DNA of 5,886 nucleotides. It comes from Eubacterium sp. (GTDB taxonomy: Bacteria; Bacillota; Clostridia; Lachnospirales; Lachnospiraceae). Position numbers and translations under genes: made by a program. Under the pieces are notes generated by a model. The model did not search any database. It worked only from the letters and a program-made list of their open reading frames with translations, and was not told the origin of the DNA. Positions within the stretch are counted from its first letter, which is position 1; every line of letters begins with the position of its first letter. Positions 5,009-5,886 of the stretch are shown here, piece after piece. Location of the stretch: assembly GCA_017445525.1 (NCBI GenBank), contig JAFSTZ010000461.1, positions 1-5,886 of the forward strand, written 5' to 3'.

Positions 5009-5886
5009 AAGAGCATATAAAAGACAAACGCAAAAGATTTATAAAGTACCGTATAGTGTGCAGGACACAATCCCTATATATAGAATCTCGAAAGAAGGTA
5101 TATTCGAACTTGAGAACAAAAAGGGACCGCATCTGTATGACCGGATGTATCTTTTTGAGGACATCAACTTCAAGACTCAGGATGAGGTCGAGAAAAATAA
5201 TACCATCGAGAACTTCAAGACACTTCTGAACTCGATGAATGTTTCATACAAGATCATCATCGCAAATCACTATGCTGACAGTGAGGAACTCCGAAAGAAT
5301 ATCCTCCACAAGGCGATAAGCGAAGACAAGGAGGAACTTGCAGATCAGTTTCATAATCTGATACTAGACAGGCTTGAGAACGGCAGAAAAGGACTTTTGC
5401 AGTCGAGGTACTTTATCATCAGTTGCTATAAAAATGACTTCGAGAGTGCCAAAGCATACTTCGATAACATCGACTATACTGTCGGAAGACTGTTCTCCAG
5501 GCTTGGTAGCACACTTATCCCTCTTGATGCCACAGACAGACTCCGTGCCCTGCATAGTTTCTATCGTATGGGTGACGAGGGAAAGTTTGACTTCAATTGG
5601 GATGAGTATCTGAGACTTCGCAGAGACTGGCGAAATGATATCATAAATACTTCAATCCGTGAGCACAAGGACTATCTGGAGCTTGAAGATGGTAAAGTAG
5701 CCTGTGCTCTGTTTGTAAGGAAGTGGGCTTCGGGACTGAGTGATGGCTTTTTGACTCAGCTATCAGAGGTACCGTATCCCATCATCATCACGATGGACTG
5801 TGAGCCTATGGACAATTCCTATGCTTATAACCTCGTGATGAAAAAGTACATGGGAAATGAACGCTCCATAAACAAAGAGCAGGAAA
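4995..5886 (+). CDS. VirB4/TraE-type conjugation ATPase, N-terminal part (3' end outside window)
   Basis: The ATG at 4995 has GAGGAGG at 4981-4987 seven bases upstream and overlaps the RadC-like gene by 14 bases. The frame stays open to the window end, giving 297 residues and no stop. VQDTIPI at 22-28, then GIFELE, then LYDRMYLFEDINF are the usual opening of VirB4-like ATPases of Gram-positive ICEs. LFVRKWASGLSDGFLTQL and PYPIIITMDCEPMD (about 239-274), with MGNERSINKEQE at the end, match the region just before the ATPase core. The Walker A and B motifs must lie beyond the window. VirB4 proteins energise assembly and substrate transfer at the cytoplasmic face of the T4SS and partner with PrgI/VirB3 proteins. 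Here four genes separate it from PrgI, although start/stop coupling is kept. Confidence 0.92.
   Translation, partial: MLSTKRAYKRQTQKIYKVPYSVQDTIPIYRISKEGIFELENKKGPHLYDRMYLFEDINFKTQDEVEKNNTIENFKTLLNSMNVSYKIIIANHYADSEELRKNILHKAISEDKEELADQFHNLILDRLENGRKGLLQSRYFIISCYKNDFESAKAYFDNIDYTVGRLFSRLGSTLIPLDATDRLRALHSFYRMGDEGKFDFNWDEYLRLRRDWRNDIINTSIREHKDYLELEDGKVACALFVRKWASGLSDGFLTQLSEVPYPIIITMDCEPMDNSYAYNLVMKKYMGNERSINKEQE

Noticed and set aside
5364..5613. Short frames on both strands inside the last gene
   Set aside because: They lie within the continuous VirB4-like frame, which shows clear family motifs on both sides.

Overview
The window reads as the interior of an integrative and conjugative element (ICE) from a Gram-positive gut-type Firmicute, most likely a Lachnospiraceae/Clostridia relative. 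The evidence is the Tn1549-like type IV secretion (T4SS) gene types, strong GGAGG-type ribosome binding sites, moderate base composition, a sortase with a wall-anchored Cna_B protein, and a DUF5688-type protein. All genes lie on the + strand and are packed tightly, often overlapping. I see no convincing internal promoter or terminator, so this looks like one part of a long polycistron whose two ends lie outside the window.

Layout. 2-730: C-terminal part of a wall-anchored, Cna_B-type surface protein ending in a VPQTG sorting signal. 731-797: short leader holding an RNA hairpin with a strong Shine-Dalgarno (SD) sequence in its loop and an ATG-TAA start-stop. 798-1559: class B sortase. 1561-1878: small two-helix membrane protein with a signal peptide (VirB2/Maff2-like). 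1909-2760: polytopic VirB6/TrbL-like channel protein. 2778-3182: PrgI-family (VirB3-like) protein. 3154-5008: four interposed genes, namely a basic 46-aa protein, a DUF5688-like protein, a very acidic 44-aa protein and a RadC-like JAB/MPN protein. 4995-5886: N-terminal 297 residues of a VirB4/TraE-type ATPase, cut by the window edge before its Walker motifs.

How they may work together. The surface protein and its sortase would place an adhesin on the donor wall to stabilise mating contact. The VirB2-, VirB6-, PrgI- and VirB4-like proteins would form the membrane part of the DNA transfer channel. The accessory block between PrgI and VirB4 is the least explained part: PrgI and VirB4 genes are usually neighbours, yet here about 1.8 kb of accessory genes is coupled between them by start/stop overlaps. 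The relaxase, coupling protein, oriT and integrase are not visible here.

I found no RNA gene, CRISPR array, insertion sequence, attachment site or replication origin. No stretch over 300 bases lacks a gene. All family names come from recognising sequence patterns by eye, without a database search.
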